Positions 33,213 through 41,721 of a stretch of 64,000 nucleotides of DNA are shown here, in pieces (position 1 is the stretch's first letter; each line of letters begins with the position of its first letter). Both the position numbers and the translations under genes were made by a program. Under the pieces are notes generated by a model. That model saw nothing but the letters and a program-made list of their open reading frames with translations, was not told the DNA's origin and did no database searches. Source of the DNA: Gp13-AA77 sp035946575 (GTDB lineage Bacteria > Acidobacteriota > Terriglobia > UBA7540); contig DASYZG010000040.1 in the NCBI GenBank assembly GCA_035946575.1, positions 62,001-126,000 of the forward strand, in the 5' to 3' direction.

Positions 33213-33496
33213 TGCCGTCCTGGGTCGTCGACATTTTCAAGGGCGGCCTGCTGCTTTCGCTTGTTTCTATTGCCTGGAAGCTGGCCTGGGCGCTACGGGG
33301 CTGGGTGGAGTCGCAGCGAACCCGGGCGGAAAACGAAGGCAAGATTCTCTCCGCTCTCGAGCGCCTGGGCGATCTGATCGAGAAAGGCCTCGAAGAGCAG
33401 CGCACGACCAGCGAGAAGATGTGGACCGCGATCAACGTGCACAGCATGCGGCTCAACAAGCTTGAGGGGCGCGGAAACGATGGCGGAGCAGATTAG
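33212..33496 (+). CDS. Small membrane coiled-coil protein of the lysis cluster
   Basis: 94 residues. TGATG overlap with the holin gene. One N-terminal membrane segment (about 8-27, FKGGLLLSLVSIAWKLAWAL) is followed by a long helix (RTRAENEGKILSALERLGDL then LEEQRTTSEKMWTAINVHSM). This is the shape of an inner spanin or of Mu gp25/DUF2730-like proteins. It may pair with the lipoprotein at 32364. Confidence 0.6.
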   Translation: MPSWVVDIFKGGLLLSLVSIAWKLAWALRGWVESQRTRAENEGKILSALERLGDLIEKGLEEQRTTSEKMWTAINVHSMRLNKLEGRGNDGGAD

Positions 33497-33797
33497 CACG
33501 GCACAGCACGAGATCGAGCGCGGCAGGATCCTGCAGATCCTGCTGGTGCGCTACCCGGACTCGCTGTCCTTTGCCGACCTGAAGCTGCACCTGGTGCGCC
33601 AGGGCTGCGTGATCGAACCGGGCCGCATGGGCGACCGCGTGATGGCGTTTCACCTCGCCTACCTCAAGGACCGCGGCTACGTGGCCCTCGAGAAGCTTCG
33701 CGCGGGAGATGTGGAGATGGGCACCGCGCGCCTGACGGCGCGAGGCGTGGACCTGATGGACGGCCGGATTGAGCGCGATTCTGGCGTGGCGTTCTGA
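33480..33797 (+). CDS. VpaChn25_0724-like phage protein (winged helix)
   Basis: 105 residues from the ATG at 33480, overlapping the previous gene by 17 bp. The pattern EIERGRILQILLVRYPDSLS, FADLKLHLVRQG, VMAFHLAYLKDRGYVALEKL and ARLTARGVDLMDG matches a phage winged-helix family seen in B3/D3112-like transposable phages at the same place, just before the terminase genes. DNA binding is likely. Confidence 0.65.
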   Translation: MAEQISTAQHEIERGRILQILLVRYPDSLSFADLKLHLVRQGCVIEPGRMGDRVMAFHLAYLKDRGYVALEKLRAGDVEMGTARLTARGVDLMDGRIERDSGVAF

Positions 33798-33827
33798 TGT
33801 TTTAGGAAGACGGAGGCATTCACCAAG

Positions 33828-34019
33828 ATCAGATGCAGCGGAGCTGAGGGCTGCATTAAAGACAAGGTCGCAGAGATCGTGGCGCTCGTCGCCGACAGCT
33901 ATAAGGACAGCGTCTGCCTGAAAATTTCGGCGAGCGGCTCGGCTTGGACATACGGAGACACGCAGAAGAATCAAAGCGTGACCCTGACGGTCGAGACGAT
34001 CCACGGCTACGTCGAGTAG
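33828..34019 (+). pseudogene. Possible small CDS without a canonical start
   Basis: A frame ending at TAG 34019 encodes (T)KIRCSGAEGCIKDKVAEIV then SYKDSVCLKISASGSAWTYG and TLTVETIHGYVE, which looks like a real small protein. GGAGG at 33812-33816 sits properly before it, but no ATG, GTG or TTG follows at the right place; the codon there is ATC (33828). A GTG at 33879 would give 46 residues. Either a rare start is used or the start codon has been lost. Confidence 0.35.
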
Positions 34020-34055
34020 CCCGGGGGCAGATGAAGGCTGAAATCTGATGACGGG

Positions 34056-34715
34056 ATGGCCGAGACATACCGCTTAACCCGAGTCGAGGAGTTGAACCGG
34101 GATTTCCCCGGGCTCGAGGATCTCGTCCGCCAGGAGATGCAGAAGGGGACGAACCTCGCGGAGATTTCGGCGAAGGTGGCATCGAAATTTCCATCTGCCC
34201 AGGTCCTGGCAATCTCCACGCTGCACTCCTACTGGCAGCGGCGCTTCGCGCCCGACCTCGAGCAGCAGCGGCGAGCGTTTCAGAACGCCAAGGCGAGGGC
34301 GGACCTGCTGATGGAGCTCGAGCACTCGGGGAACCTGGACGCGCAGCGGATCGTGGCCTTGCTGGTGCGGGAGAAGATTCTGGAAAACTCCGAGGCCCTC
34401 GCGGGCGCCGATCCGGTGGACCTGGTCAAGCTCGATCTCAGGCGCGCGGAGGGCGAAGGGCGCATGGAGATCGAGCGCAGCAAGCTTGGCCAGGCAGAGA
34501 AGGAATTGCAATTGAAGCGCGAGGCGCTAGCCGTGGAGAACCGGCGACTGGAACTCGAGATCGAAAAATTCCGCTCGACCCTCGACAAAGTGAAAGAGAT
34601 CGCCCAGGACGTGATCTCTGGAGAGGGCAAGGCTTTCGATCCCGTGGAAGCGATGAAAAAGATCAGCGCGGTCATCGGCGTGGGCGGGGCCGTCGAAGAG
34701 CGGATCGAGAATTGA
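34056..34715 (+). CDS. Mu gp27-like DUF3486 protein (small terminase subunit)
   Basis: 219 residues. The N-terminal part (AETYRLTRVEELNRDFPGLE then FPSAQVLAISTLHSYWQRRF) fits the DUF3486 family, whose HTH is thought to recognise phage DNA for packaging. A long charged coiled coil follows (QLKREALAVENRRLELEIEK). It directly precedes the large terminase gene, as Mu gp27 precedes gp28. Confidence 0.75.
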   Translation: MAETYRLTRVEELNRDFPGLEDLVRQEMQKGTNLAEISAKVASKFPSAQVLAISTLHSYWQRRFAPDLEQQRRAFQNAKARADLLMELEHSGNLDAQRIVALLVREKILENSEALAGADPVDLVKLDLRRAEGEGRMEIERSKLGQAEKELQLKREALAVENRRLELEIEKFRSTLDKVKEIAQDVISGEGKAFDPVEAMKKISAVIGVGGAVEERIEN

Positions 34716-34722
34716 AAGCAGC

Positions 34723-34751
34723 GTAGGGGCGATTCGCCGAATCGCCCGTAC
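34723..34751. repeat. Palindromic repeat GTAGGGGCGATTCG / CGAATCGCCCGTAC
   Basis: 14-base arms with one mismatch around a single central base, filling the gap between the two terminase genes. The same GTAGGGGCGA core is found in the tandem array at 45718-45786. Confidence 0.75.
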
Positions 34752-34759
34752 GAAAACAA

Positions 34760-36118
34760 GTGAGCGAGCGCAAAAACAAAACGGTGCTTCGGCCTTACCA
34801 GCGGCGCTGGGCCAACGACCCCGCCCGCTTTGCCATCGCGGTCAAATCGGCGCAGATCGGATACTCCACGGCCACGGCGGCCTGGGCGGTCGACCGCTGC
34901 CTGCGCACTCCCAAGCGCAATGTGATCTTCCTCTCGCGCTCCGAGCGCCAGGCTCTCGAGCTCGGTCAGAAGGCGAAGGACTGGGTGGATGGCTACACCG
35001 GTGTGGCCGCCGACTATTTCCGGAATGAGCCTTTTGGCGAGACTTCGATGTTGCAGCACGAGGTGAAGTTCGGCAACGGCTCGCGCATCATCGTGCTCGC
35101 GGCCAATCCCGATACCGCGCGAGGCTACACCGGCGACGTGGTGCTCGACGAGTTTGCGTTTCACAAGGACTCGCAGGCGATTTTCACCGCCGTCTACCGC
35201 CAGGTCTCGCTCGGATTCTCGATGCGGATTCTCTCCACGCCCAACGGGCAACGCGGCAAGTTTTACGAAATTGCGAAATCGCTGACGCTCGAAACCGGTC
35301 TGCGTCCGCGCCGGCAGCCGGTGAAAGTCACAGGCCTGCCCTGGTCTGGCCACTGGTGCGACATTCGCCTGGCCGTCGAAGAGGGCATCAAGCTCGATCC
35401 CGAGGAAGTCCGCGCCGGCTGCGACGAGGATACCTGGCTGCAGGAGTATTGCTGCCAGTTCATCTCGCAGGCGAGCGAATGGATTTCGCCCGAGCTCTAT
35501 CAGCAGTGCACCAGCTCGGAGGCCAGCGCCCGGTTTGACGGGGCTGCCGACTGGCAGCCGCGATCGCTCTATGGCGGCTGGGACGTGGCGCGCAATCGCG
35601 ACCTGTCGGTGGTCTGGATCTCGGATCTCGTGGGCGACGTCACCTGGACGCGCGGCGTGATCGAGATGCGCAATACGCCCACGCCCGATCAGATTCGCGA
35701 GGCCCGCAGCCTCATGCCGCTCGTGCGGCGACTCGTGATTGACAAAGGCGGGATGGGCCTCGTGATCTTTGAGGCGCTGGAGCGCGAATTTCCCGGCCAG
35801 GTGGAAGGCGTGCAGTTCACCACGCAATCCAAAGAGGCCATGGCCGTGCAGACCAAGAAGCGCATGGAGGATATCCGGCTGCGCGTGCCCGACGACGATC
35901 GCTGCCGGCAGAGTTTCAGGAGCGTGAAAAAGTCGATCACCCAGACGGGCATCGTGCGCTTCGATGCCGAACACGATCAGAAATTCGGCCACGCCGATCA
36001 CTGGTGGGCCTGCTGCCTGGCCGAACAGGGCGCGACGCAGCCCACCTATTCGCTGGCGCACGACGGAGCCCTGATCGGCAAGCCGATCACCGCCGGCGCG
36101 CGCAATTGGGTGTTTTAA
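34760..36118 (+). CDS. Mu gp28-like large terminase subunit
   Basis: 452 residues from a GTG. It has a packaging ATPase with a Walker A-like segment (KSAQIGYSTATAAW, about 29-42), Walker B with catalytic Glu (DVVLDEFAF, about 131) and a coupling motif (MRILSTPNGQRGKFYE). A C-terminal RNase H-like nuclease carries acidic residues (WDVARNRDLSVVWI, LVIDKGGMG, DHWWACCLAEQ). It matches Mu gp28 in size and order. The upstream palindrome replaces a normal ribosome site, so the start is tentative. Confidence 0.9.
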   Translation: MSERKNKTVLRPYQRRWANDPARFAIAVKSAQIGYSTATAAWAVDRCLRTPKRNVIFLSRSERQALELGQKAKDWVDGYTGVAADYFRNEPFGETSMLQHEVKFGNGSRIIVLAANPDTARGYTGDVVLDEFAFHKDSQAIFTAVYRQVSLGFSMRILSTPNGQRGKFYEIAKSLTLETGLRPRRQPVKVTGLPWSGHWCDIRLAVEEGIKLDPEEVRAGCDEDTWLQEYCCQFISQASEWISPELYQQCTSSEASARFDGAADWQPRSLYGGWDVARNRDLSVVWISDLVGDVTWTRGVIEMRNTPTPDQIREARSLMPLVRRLVIDKGGMGLVIFEALEREFPGQVEGVQFTTQSKEAMAVQTKKRMEDIRLRVPDDDRCRQSFRSVKKSITQTGIVRFDAEHDQKFGHADHWWACCLAEQGATQPTYSLAHDGALIGKPITAGARNWVF

Positions 36119-36125
36119 GAGCAGG

Positions 36126-36153
36126 GATCAGGTGTTAGGTGCTAGGTGCTAGG
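36126..36153. repeat. Heptamer tract between terminase and portal genes
   Basis: GATCAGG TGTTAGG TGCTAGG TGCTAGG, starting eight bases after the terminase stop. It is followed by another dispersed-repeat-like stretch (GGATTCTTCGCTGCGCTCAG, 36172 on) and a CTCTGCGTGCTCTGCGGTGAG tract. Confidence 0.85.
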
Positions 36154-36242
36154 GAAGAACGCAAAGCCGGGATTCTTCGCTGCGCTCAGGAATGACAGCG
36201 GTTCTCGGTTTGCTCTGCGTGCTCTGCGGTGAGGCTCTAGCG

Positions 36243-38840
36243 GTGCCCAAGCGAGTTACAACCCGACGCGATCTGCAGAAGATGCAGGACCGGATTGAAC
36301 GCCGGCGCGGCCAGGCCGAAGGCGCGGAACTGCTCTCCGCGAAGGCCAGCCCGCCGAGCGCCGGAACCAATTCGGCGGCATTTGCTCCAGCGGTCGCCGG
36401 GGGACGCGGCGCCGATCCCTACGCGCGCCCGGCGTCGGAAGGCGCGCGCGGCTATCGCTCCATCACCACCGGCGGCATCGGGCCGCTGGCCGGCCAGGCT
36501 CCGGTTCCGGCGCCTTCCCAGGCCGCGGTCCCGGCAGTTCCTGATGGCATGACGCGCGGCGTCCCCGGCACGCCGATCACCTCAGGTTTCATCTCGCCGC
36601 AGCCGCTCGAATACAACCCTGAGCTCCACGGCCGCACCGCGGTGCAGAAGGTTTACCCGCGCATGAAGTTCGGCTCGGGCCAGGTCTATGCCACGCTCGA
36701 AGCGATTCGAAGGCCGATTCTCTCCGCGAAGTGGGAGGTCGTTGACCCTGACGAGGAGACGACGCGCACCAACAAGGTATCCCAGCCCGTGTCCTCGACG
36801 GGATCGGGGAAACAGACCTCCTCGAAAAACCGGGAGGTGGTTGCGTTTGTTCGCAACAACCTCTTCGGCGGACTGGAATTTCGCAATTCGCTCGGCCGCA
36901 TGGCCTCTCAGTCCTGGTCGGACGTGGTGGCCAATGCCACCCTGATGGTCGATTACGGCTGCGTCGCTCACGAGAACATCTACCAGGTTGACGGGCAGAG
37001 CTTTCGGCTGCGCGAGCTCGCCTCCCGCCATCCCATGACGTTCTACCAATGGGACGTGGAGGACGATGGCCGCACGCTGCGGGCGATCATCCAGTACGGC
37101 TGGCGGAAATCGAGCTTCCTCAACGTGCGCCTGGAAGACTTCTGCCTGTTCACTTACCGGCAGGAAGCGGCCGATTTCTGGGGACGGCCGATCATGCGCG
37201 CCATGTACCCGCACTGGTACATTGTGGACGGCCTCTACCGCATCGACGCCATCGCCAACGAGCGCAACTCGCTCGGCATTCCGGTTTTCAAGCTCTCGCC
37301 GGGATTCGCCAAAGAAGATCGCGATGCCGCTTATACCTTTGTGACCTCCCTGGCCGCCCACGAGGCCACGGGAATGGTCGAGCCCCCGGGAGACCAGAAC
37401 TCGGGCCTGCGGATTGTAGGTTACGAGGGCCGCATCCGCGATGTGATGCCTTCGATCCAGCACCATAACTCGATGATCTCGAAGGCGGGCATGGCCAGCT
37501 TCATTGATCTCGGCACCGAAGGCAAGGGCGGATCCCGGGCGCTCGGCGAATCGCAATCGAAGATCTTCCTGCTCGGACTTCAGGGCGCCGCGGACCAGAT
37601 TGCCGATTGCATCACCCATCAGACCATCCGGCCGCTCGTAGAACTCAACTTCGGCCTTGGCGCTCCGGTTCCTCGCCTTGCGGTTGCCAATGTCCAGTCG
37701 CGATCACTTGAGGACATCGTGGAGGCGCTCACGGGGCTTGCCACCGCCGGCATGGTGGTCTCAGAGCAGGAAGTCCGGGATTTCATCCGCAAGGAGCTGG
37801 CGCTCCCTGCGGAGACGCGCAACGGCATCGTGGCTATCCGCGGCGAAGCCATCGATGCCGAGAAGGGGGCAGCCCGCGGTCCGATCATGGGCAAAGGCGC
37901 CGCTCCGCAGCCAGGAGAAAGCGCAGCGTCAGACGGCACGGAGAACGCAGAGCCGGGCCAGAGCCAAAAACCAAAAGGCCAGAATCAAAAACAGGAGATG
38001 AGCGCTGTGGCGCGGGCGTCGCGCCCGCGAACCGAGCCCTCGCCATTCTGGGATAGTCCTGTGGCGCCGAGCGAAAAGCACGTCGACTGGCGGGAAGTGC
38101 AGGCGAATGCCGATCGCGGCCAGGTTGCCCTCCGCAAGGCGCTAGGGCGCGCCAAGCTGCGCGTGATCCAGGACGTTGCTCATCAGTACGCGGCCCAGAC
38201 GGCGAAAGGCAAGGCCCCGAGCCAGGTGACGATTGCGCATGACCAGGGGCTTGACGATCAGCTCGCGCCGATCGTGCAGGGGATCTACGATGCCGCGCGC
38301 GGCCATGTGCGCGATGAAGTCAAGCGGTTGCACATTGCCAAGCATGGCTCAGTGCCGGCGATTCCAGCCCTGCCGCCGGCTCCGCGTGCGACATTTGCGG
38401 CCGGCGGTGCGGACACCGCCGCTACAGCGCCGAATCCCGACCTGATCGCCGAAGGCCTGGTGCAAAAGATGCTCGCGCGCTACGGTGCCTCGGCGGCTTC
38501 GATGGCTTCGGACCTCAGCGGCCAGATTCCAGGGGAAGAAGATATCGCCTCGGGCTTGAACGATCTCTCGGACGGCTTCCTCGATGATCTCGCGGGCCAG
38601 GGGGCCCGGCAGAGCTCGGCCCTGGGGCGCTACGACGAGCTTGAGAACGTCGACGACGAGATCCAGGCGAATGGCGGCCGCTATGAGCGCTCGGAGATCC
38701 TAGATCAGAACACTTGCGCTCCCTGTGCCGCCGGCGATGGACAGAGCTGGGACTCGTTTGACGAGATCGACTGGCATCCCGGCGATGACTGTGAGGGCGG
38801 CGATAACTGCCGGGGCACCGTGATTGCGGTGTTTGGATGA
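36243..38840 (+). CDS. Portal protein (Mu gp29-like) fused to MuF minor head protein
   Basis: 865 residues from the GTG at 36243, which has GAGG nine bases upstream. A longer frame from 36192 would add a false signal peptide made of repeats. Residues ~100-520 match the Mu gp29/DUF935 portal (LEYNPELHGRTAVQKVYPRM, NSLGIPVFKLSPGF, ALGESQSKIFLLGLQGAADQ). Residues ~600-865 match the SPP1 gp7/MuF family, ending with the zinc-like ILDQNTCAPCAAGDG...DDCEGGDNCRGTV motif (about 820-860). In Mu these are two genes. The linker (573-596) is encoded by a heptamer tract and a REP-like palindrome. Confidence 0.85.
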   Translation: MPKRVTTRRDLQKMQDRIERRRGQAEGAELLSAKASPPSAGTNSAAFAPAVAGGRGADPYARPASEGARGYRSITTGGIGPLAGQAPVPAPSQAAVPAVPDGMTRGVPGTPITSGFISPQPLEYNPELHGRTAVQKVYPRMKFGSGQVYATLEAIRRPILSAKWEVVDPDEETTRTNKVSQPVSSTGSGKQTSSKNREVVAFVRNNLFGGLEFRNSLGRMASQSWSDVVANATLMVDYGCVAHENIYQVDGQSFRLRELASRHPMTFYQWDVEDDGRTLRAIIQYGWRKSSFLNVRLEDFCLFTYRQEAADFWGRPIMRAMYPHWYIVDGLYRIDAIANERNSLGIPVFKLSPGFAKEDRDAAYTFVTSLAAHEATGMVEPPGDQNSGLRIVGYEGRIRDVMPSIQHHNSMISKAGMASFIDLGTEGKGGSRALGESQSKIFLLGLQGAADQIADCITHQTIRPLVELNFGLGAPVPRLAVANVQSRSLEDIVEALTGLATAGMVVSEQEVRDFIRKELALPAETRNGIVAIRGEAIDAEKGAARGPIMGKGAAPQPGESAASDGTENAEPGQSQKPKGQNQKQEMSAVARASRPRTEPSPFWDSPVAPSEKHVDWREVQANADRGQVALRKALGRAKLRVIQDVAHQYAAQTAKGKAPSQVTIAHDQGLDDQLAPIVQGIYDAARGHVRDEVKRLHIAKHGSVPAIPALPPAPRATFAAGGADTAATAPNPDLIAEGLVQKMLARYGASAASMASDLSGQIPGEEDIASGLNDLSDGFLDDLAGQGARQSSALGRYDELENVDDEIQANGGRYERSEILDQNTCAPCAAGDGQSWDSFDEIDWHPGDDCEGGDNCRGTVIAVFG
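37959..38029. repeat. Heptamer tract and REP-like palindrome in the portal-MuF linker
   Basis: Units CAGAGCC AAAAACC AAAAGGCC AGAATCA AAAACAG (37959-37994) are followed by CGCGGGCG-TCG-CGCCCGCG (38011-38029). Both are translated. The palindrome arms are identical to those at 4093-4112 in the host flank. Confidence 0.8.
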
Positions 38841-38864
38841 TCGAACCGATGGTGAGATGAAGAG

Positions 38865-39455
38865 ATGCTTAGGTTCACCATGACGGTCAAGGGCACGGAA
38901 AAGATCGATTTCGCCATCTCCGGCCTGGTCGAAAAGATCCAGGATTGGTCGGCGCTGTGGCCGCGGGTGGTGGATCTGATCGGCGCGCGGATCATGAGGC
39001 CGCAGTTTGCCTCGCTTGGCATTCGCGGCGGGACTCCCTGGGGCCCGTACCGGCACACTTACCGGCCGCACGCCGGCAGCCTGCATGGGACCAAGGTCGA
39101 GGGCGCGCCTGCCACCCTGCGCGATACCGACAAGCTCTATCAGTCGCTGGCCGCGCACAACGAGTACACGGTGGAGGAATTCCAGCCGCTCTCCATGAAG
39201 TTCGGGACGACGGCGCCGGGCTTCCAGTGGCAGACCATGCGACGGTATCCCGCGCGGCCCATCTTCGCCTTTCTGCCCGAGGACAATCGGGCCATCGCCA
39301 GCATGATGACGGCTACCGCCAGAAACTACGCCCGGAGGCTAGGCTTCAAGGTGCTGGGCCAGACCGGCCGGGACATCACCGGCGCCGAAGCGCTGGCGGC
39401 GGGCGTGGAAGCTTTGAATGGCGGGCCCGGAGCGGAGTTGGCTTCGGCGATTTGA
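38865..39455 (+). CDS. gpG-like virion morphogenesis protein
   Basis: 196 residues, 24 bp after the portal-MuF gene. It matches the phage virion morphogenesis (Mu gpG) family: residues 25-70 contain WPRVVDLIGARIMRPQFASL and TPWGPYRHTYRPHAG, and the later part has TMRRYPARPIFAFLPEDN. The usual role is tail completion or head-tail joining. The position after MuF is as in Mu. Confidence 0.82.
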   Translation: MLRFTMTVKGTEKIDFAISGLVEKIQDWSALWPRVVDLIGARIMRPQFASLGIRGGTPWGPYRHTYRPHAGSLHGTKVEGAPATLRDTDKLYQSLAAHNEYTVEEFQPLSMKFGTTAPGFQWQTMRRYPARPIFAFLPEDNRAIASMMTATARNYARRLGFKVLGQTGRDITGAEALAAGVEALNGGPGAELASAI

Positions 39456-39517
39456 AAACCGCTTTACCACAGAGGGCACGGAGGGCTACGGAGCCCAAGG
39501 GCCCGAGAGGAGAGGAA

Positions 39518-40384
39518 ATGAAAACGCTTCGCAAGGTATTGCTTCTTCTGGCTTCTGTCTTCTGTCTCCTGACTCCTGCCTTTGGCCAGACCATCACCTT
39601 CTATTCGCAGATCACCAGTTACCCCTACCCGGTGATCTCGAGCGAGAACCTGGGATCGCCGGCGGTGGGCGTGGCGTCGCCGGCGCTGGTGGTCTACATT
39701 CAGAACACCGGAACGGCGACCGCTTCCACGGTGGTGGTGGCGAACTCCGGGAATAACACCGGAGATTTCGCCTTGACCACCACCCCCACCACGAACTGCG
39801 GCGGGTCGCTGGCGGCCGGGGCGACGTGCTCCATCAGCATCGTATTTACCCCGGCGGCTTCCGGATCGCGCACTACGAGCTTGCAGGTCTCGGGTTCGAA
39901 CTTCACCACCGCCTCCATCACCCTGAACGGCATCGGCGTGGCGCTCAACGCCAACGTTCCGAACACGGTGGCCCCGGTGATCGCGGCCGCGGCCACGCTC
40001 TCTCTGACGTATGCCAATTGCAACTCGTTGGTGCAGATGGGTGCGACCACCGGCGAGGTGGTCACGCTGCCCGCGCCCATCGTGGGCTGCACCTACAATT
40101 TCGTGGTCACGGTTTCAAACACTTCAAACTACAACGAGATCCGCACCGACGGCAGTTCGCACTTCCTGCTGGGCTCGGTGGAGCATTCGGCCACCGGGAT
40201 TGCCCCCCTGAACTTCTGGGCCGATGGTTCTACGATTCAGGCCATCAAGATGGATGGGGCGCACCTCGGCGGCCTGATCGGATCATCGTTCACCGTCACC
40301 GGCCTCTCGTCTACGCAGTGGGAGATCAGCGGCACCAACGAATGCACCGCGACCTGCACCACGGCGTTCACGGCGACGCCTTAA
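39518..40384 (+). CDS. Secreted choice-of-anchor-D-type beta-sandwich protein
   Basis: 288 residues with GAGAGGA before the ATG. It has an N-terminal signal peptide (LLLLASVFCLLTPAFGQT), then an Ig-like ASPM/choice-of-anchor-D module (GSPAVGVASPALVVYIQNTG, CSISIVFTPAASGSRTTSLQ, ASITLNGIGV; about 45-150). A second domain (VIAAAATLSLTYANCNSLVQ onward, CTYNFVVTVSNTSN) follows. The h-region is encoded by a heptamer tract. It is the first of four exported-type genes placed between gpG and the protease, where Mu has none. Possibly a virion adhesin or a lysogen surface protein. Confidence 0.8.
   Translation: MKTLRKVLLLLASVFCLLTPAFGQTITFYSQITSYPYPVISSENLGSPAVGVASPALVVYIQNTGTATASTVVVANSGNNTGDFALTTTPTTNCGGSLAAGATCSISIVFTPAASGSRTTSLQVSGSNFTTASITLNGIGVALNANVPNTVAPVIAAAATLSLTYANCNSLVQMGATTGEVVTLPAPIVGCTYNFVVTVSNTSNYNEIRTDGSSHFLLGSVEHSATGIAPLNFWADGSTIQAIKMDGAHLGGLIGSSFTVTGLSSTQWEISGTNECTATCTTAFTATP
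39545..39579. repeat. Heptamer tract encoding a signal-peptide core (CTTCTGT-type)
   Basis: CTTCTGG CTTCTGT CTTCTGT CTCCTGA CTCCTGC. Read in the gene's frame it encodes LLASVFCLLTPA. The same units recur at 52368-52402. Confidence 0.9.
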
Positions 40385-40400
40385 AGGACTGAGGATTTTC

Positions 40401-40574
40401 ATGATCCTTCTGCGGTTGCGTTCATCGCTTTTCACGTTCGGCCTAGGCCTGCTGGTCGGGATCATCCTGGCCCGCACGGCGTGGCCGGTACGTTTGCTTC
40501 TCGGAGCTTTTGCCCTAGCCGCGATCGCTGATGTGGCGGAGGGCTTGCGCAAGGGTGGGCAGAAGCATGAATAA
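40401..40574 (+). CDS. Small membrane protein (57 aa)
   Basis: GAGG lies six bases before the ATG. Two hydrophobic segments (LFTFGLGLLVGIILARTAWP, about 10-26; VRLLLGAFALAAIADVA, about 30-46) form a short helical hairpin. The stop overlaps the next gene by eight bases. No family is recognised. Confidence 0.6.
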   Translation: MILLRLRSSLFTFGLGLLVGIILARTAWPVRLLLGAFALAAIADVAEGLRKGGQKHE

Positions 40575-41721
40575 ACGTGACGTTGTGAAACTCGCGATCG
40601 CCGTCGGGCTCACGGCGGTGGGATTCGCAGTCCCGAGCAGCAACCGTCCGCTCGATTCGATCCTTCCGGGAATCTTCAATTCGAGCAGCAACACCATCAA
40701 CGTGGTGGCCGGGAGCTTCACACCGACCACGAATACCCCGCACTCCGCAGAGCAGGTCTTCAACGCCATCTACAATGCAGGGTCGAACGCCATCCAGGTG
40801 AACTGCATCTCGGGCTGCAGCAGCACAGGTCTGACCATTGGAGGCGCGATCTCAGGCGGAGCAACAAACGGAGTCCTGTTCGAGAACTCGTCGGGGAACC
40901 TGGCGATCGACGCCGCCAACTTTAGCTATAACTCGAGCACCCAGACACTTTATGCGAATAATTTCTCCCAGGGAGGCAACTCGATCACCCTGGGACGCAG
41001 CGGTATGTTGGGACCCGGATTTGTGCTCGGTTTCGGAGGCAGCACGCCGGCCGCCGGATTCAGCTTTATTGGCGAGGACTCGACCGGGACGTACCTGAGC
41101 TACCTGACTGCCGACCCAACAGTTGGTGGAAACTTCTGCATCTTCTCGACATCGACCTCTGGAGCGTGCCCAGCCGCGAACACAGTGGTTACGGGCGGAA
41201 ATGCCATCGCACTGACAAACAAGAGCCTGGGTACGACGGAGATCGCGCTGAATACATCAGGGTGCGCGAAAACCGCGACCAGCGATCAGATCTCGGCTGC
41301 CGGGGCTTTCGCCACGACATGCTCGATTACCATCCCAGCCTCGGCGACGGCGATTGAGGTCCTGGCTGCGGGAATCTATACGACGACCAGCACCTCAAGC
41401 CCTCTGCTCGGAATGTCGGTGACCGTCGGTTCGAATACCCCCTTGCCGGCAACCGTCAATCTGACCATACAGGTTAGCCAGACCAACAGGGCATGGCAGT
41501 ATCGGGGCGAGATCTCCCTGGTGAGCTCCTCGACCTCAGTTGGAGTGAGCCAGGTCCAGACGAACAGCACGACTTCCCAGCAATTGAGCTCAGGCGGGAC
41601 GAATGGAACTGTGGCGATCACAACGGGTTCGGCGCAGACCGTTTCAATTAACGAAACTGCGACCATGGTCTCCGGACAGACCTTCAACCTGCAGCAGCTG
41701 ATTGTGAAGATCTATGAATAG
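40567..41721 (+). CDS. Exported tail-fibre-like protein
   Basis: 384 residues. The N-terminal segment (VVKLAIAVGLTAVGFAVPSS) can act as a signal sequence. A middle part (TIGGAISGGATNGVLFENSS, GNLAIDAANFSYNSSTQTLY) has the GG..SGGT..VLF.. pattern common in tail-fibre and tail-spike proteins. The rest is a Ser/Thr-rich beta protein. It overlaps both neighbours by eight bases and so is coupled with them. Whether it is virion-borne or host-exported is unclear. Confidence 0.65.
   Translation: MNKRDVVKLAIAVGLTAVGFAVPSSNRPLDSILPGIFNSSSNTINVVAGSFTPTTNTPHSAEQVFNAIYNAGSNAIQVNCISGCSSTGLTIGGAISGGATNGVLFENSSGNLAIDAANFSYNSSTQTLYANNFSQGGNSITLGRSGMLGPGFVLGFGGSTPAAGFSFIGEDSTGTYLSYLTADPTVGGNFCIFSTSTSGACPAANTVVTGGNAIALTNKSLGTTEIALNTSGCAKTATSDQISAAGAFATTCSITIPASATAIEVLAAGIYTTTSTSSPLLGMSVTVGSNTPLPATVNLTIQVSQTNRAWQYRGEISLVSSSTSVGVSQVQTNSTTSQQLSSGGTNGTVAITTGSAQTVSINETATMVSGQTFNLQQLIVKIYE

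Noticed and set aside
34280..36061. 593-codon minus-strand open frame opposite the terminase genes
   Set aside because: Shadow of well-supported plus-strand genes in high-G+C DNA; composition is Arg/His/Leu-rich without family features.
36192..36242. Upstream extension of the portal gene giving a signal-like N-terminus
   Set aside because: The stretch is made of a dispersed CTCTGCG-type repeat, a portal should not be exported, and a GTG with a ribosome site follows at 36243.
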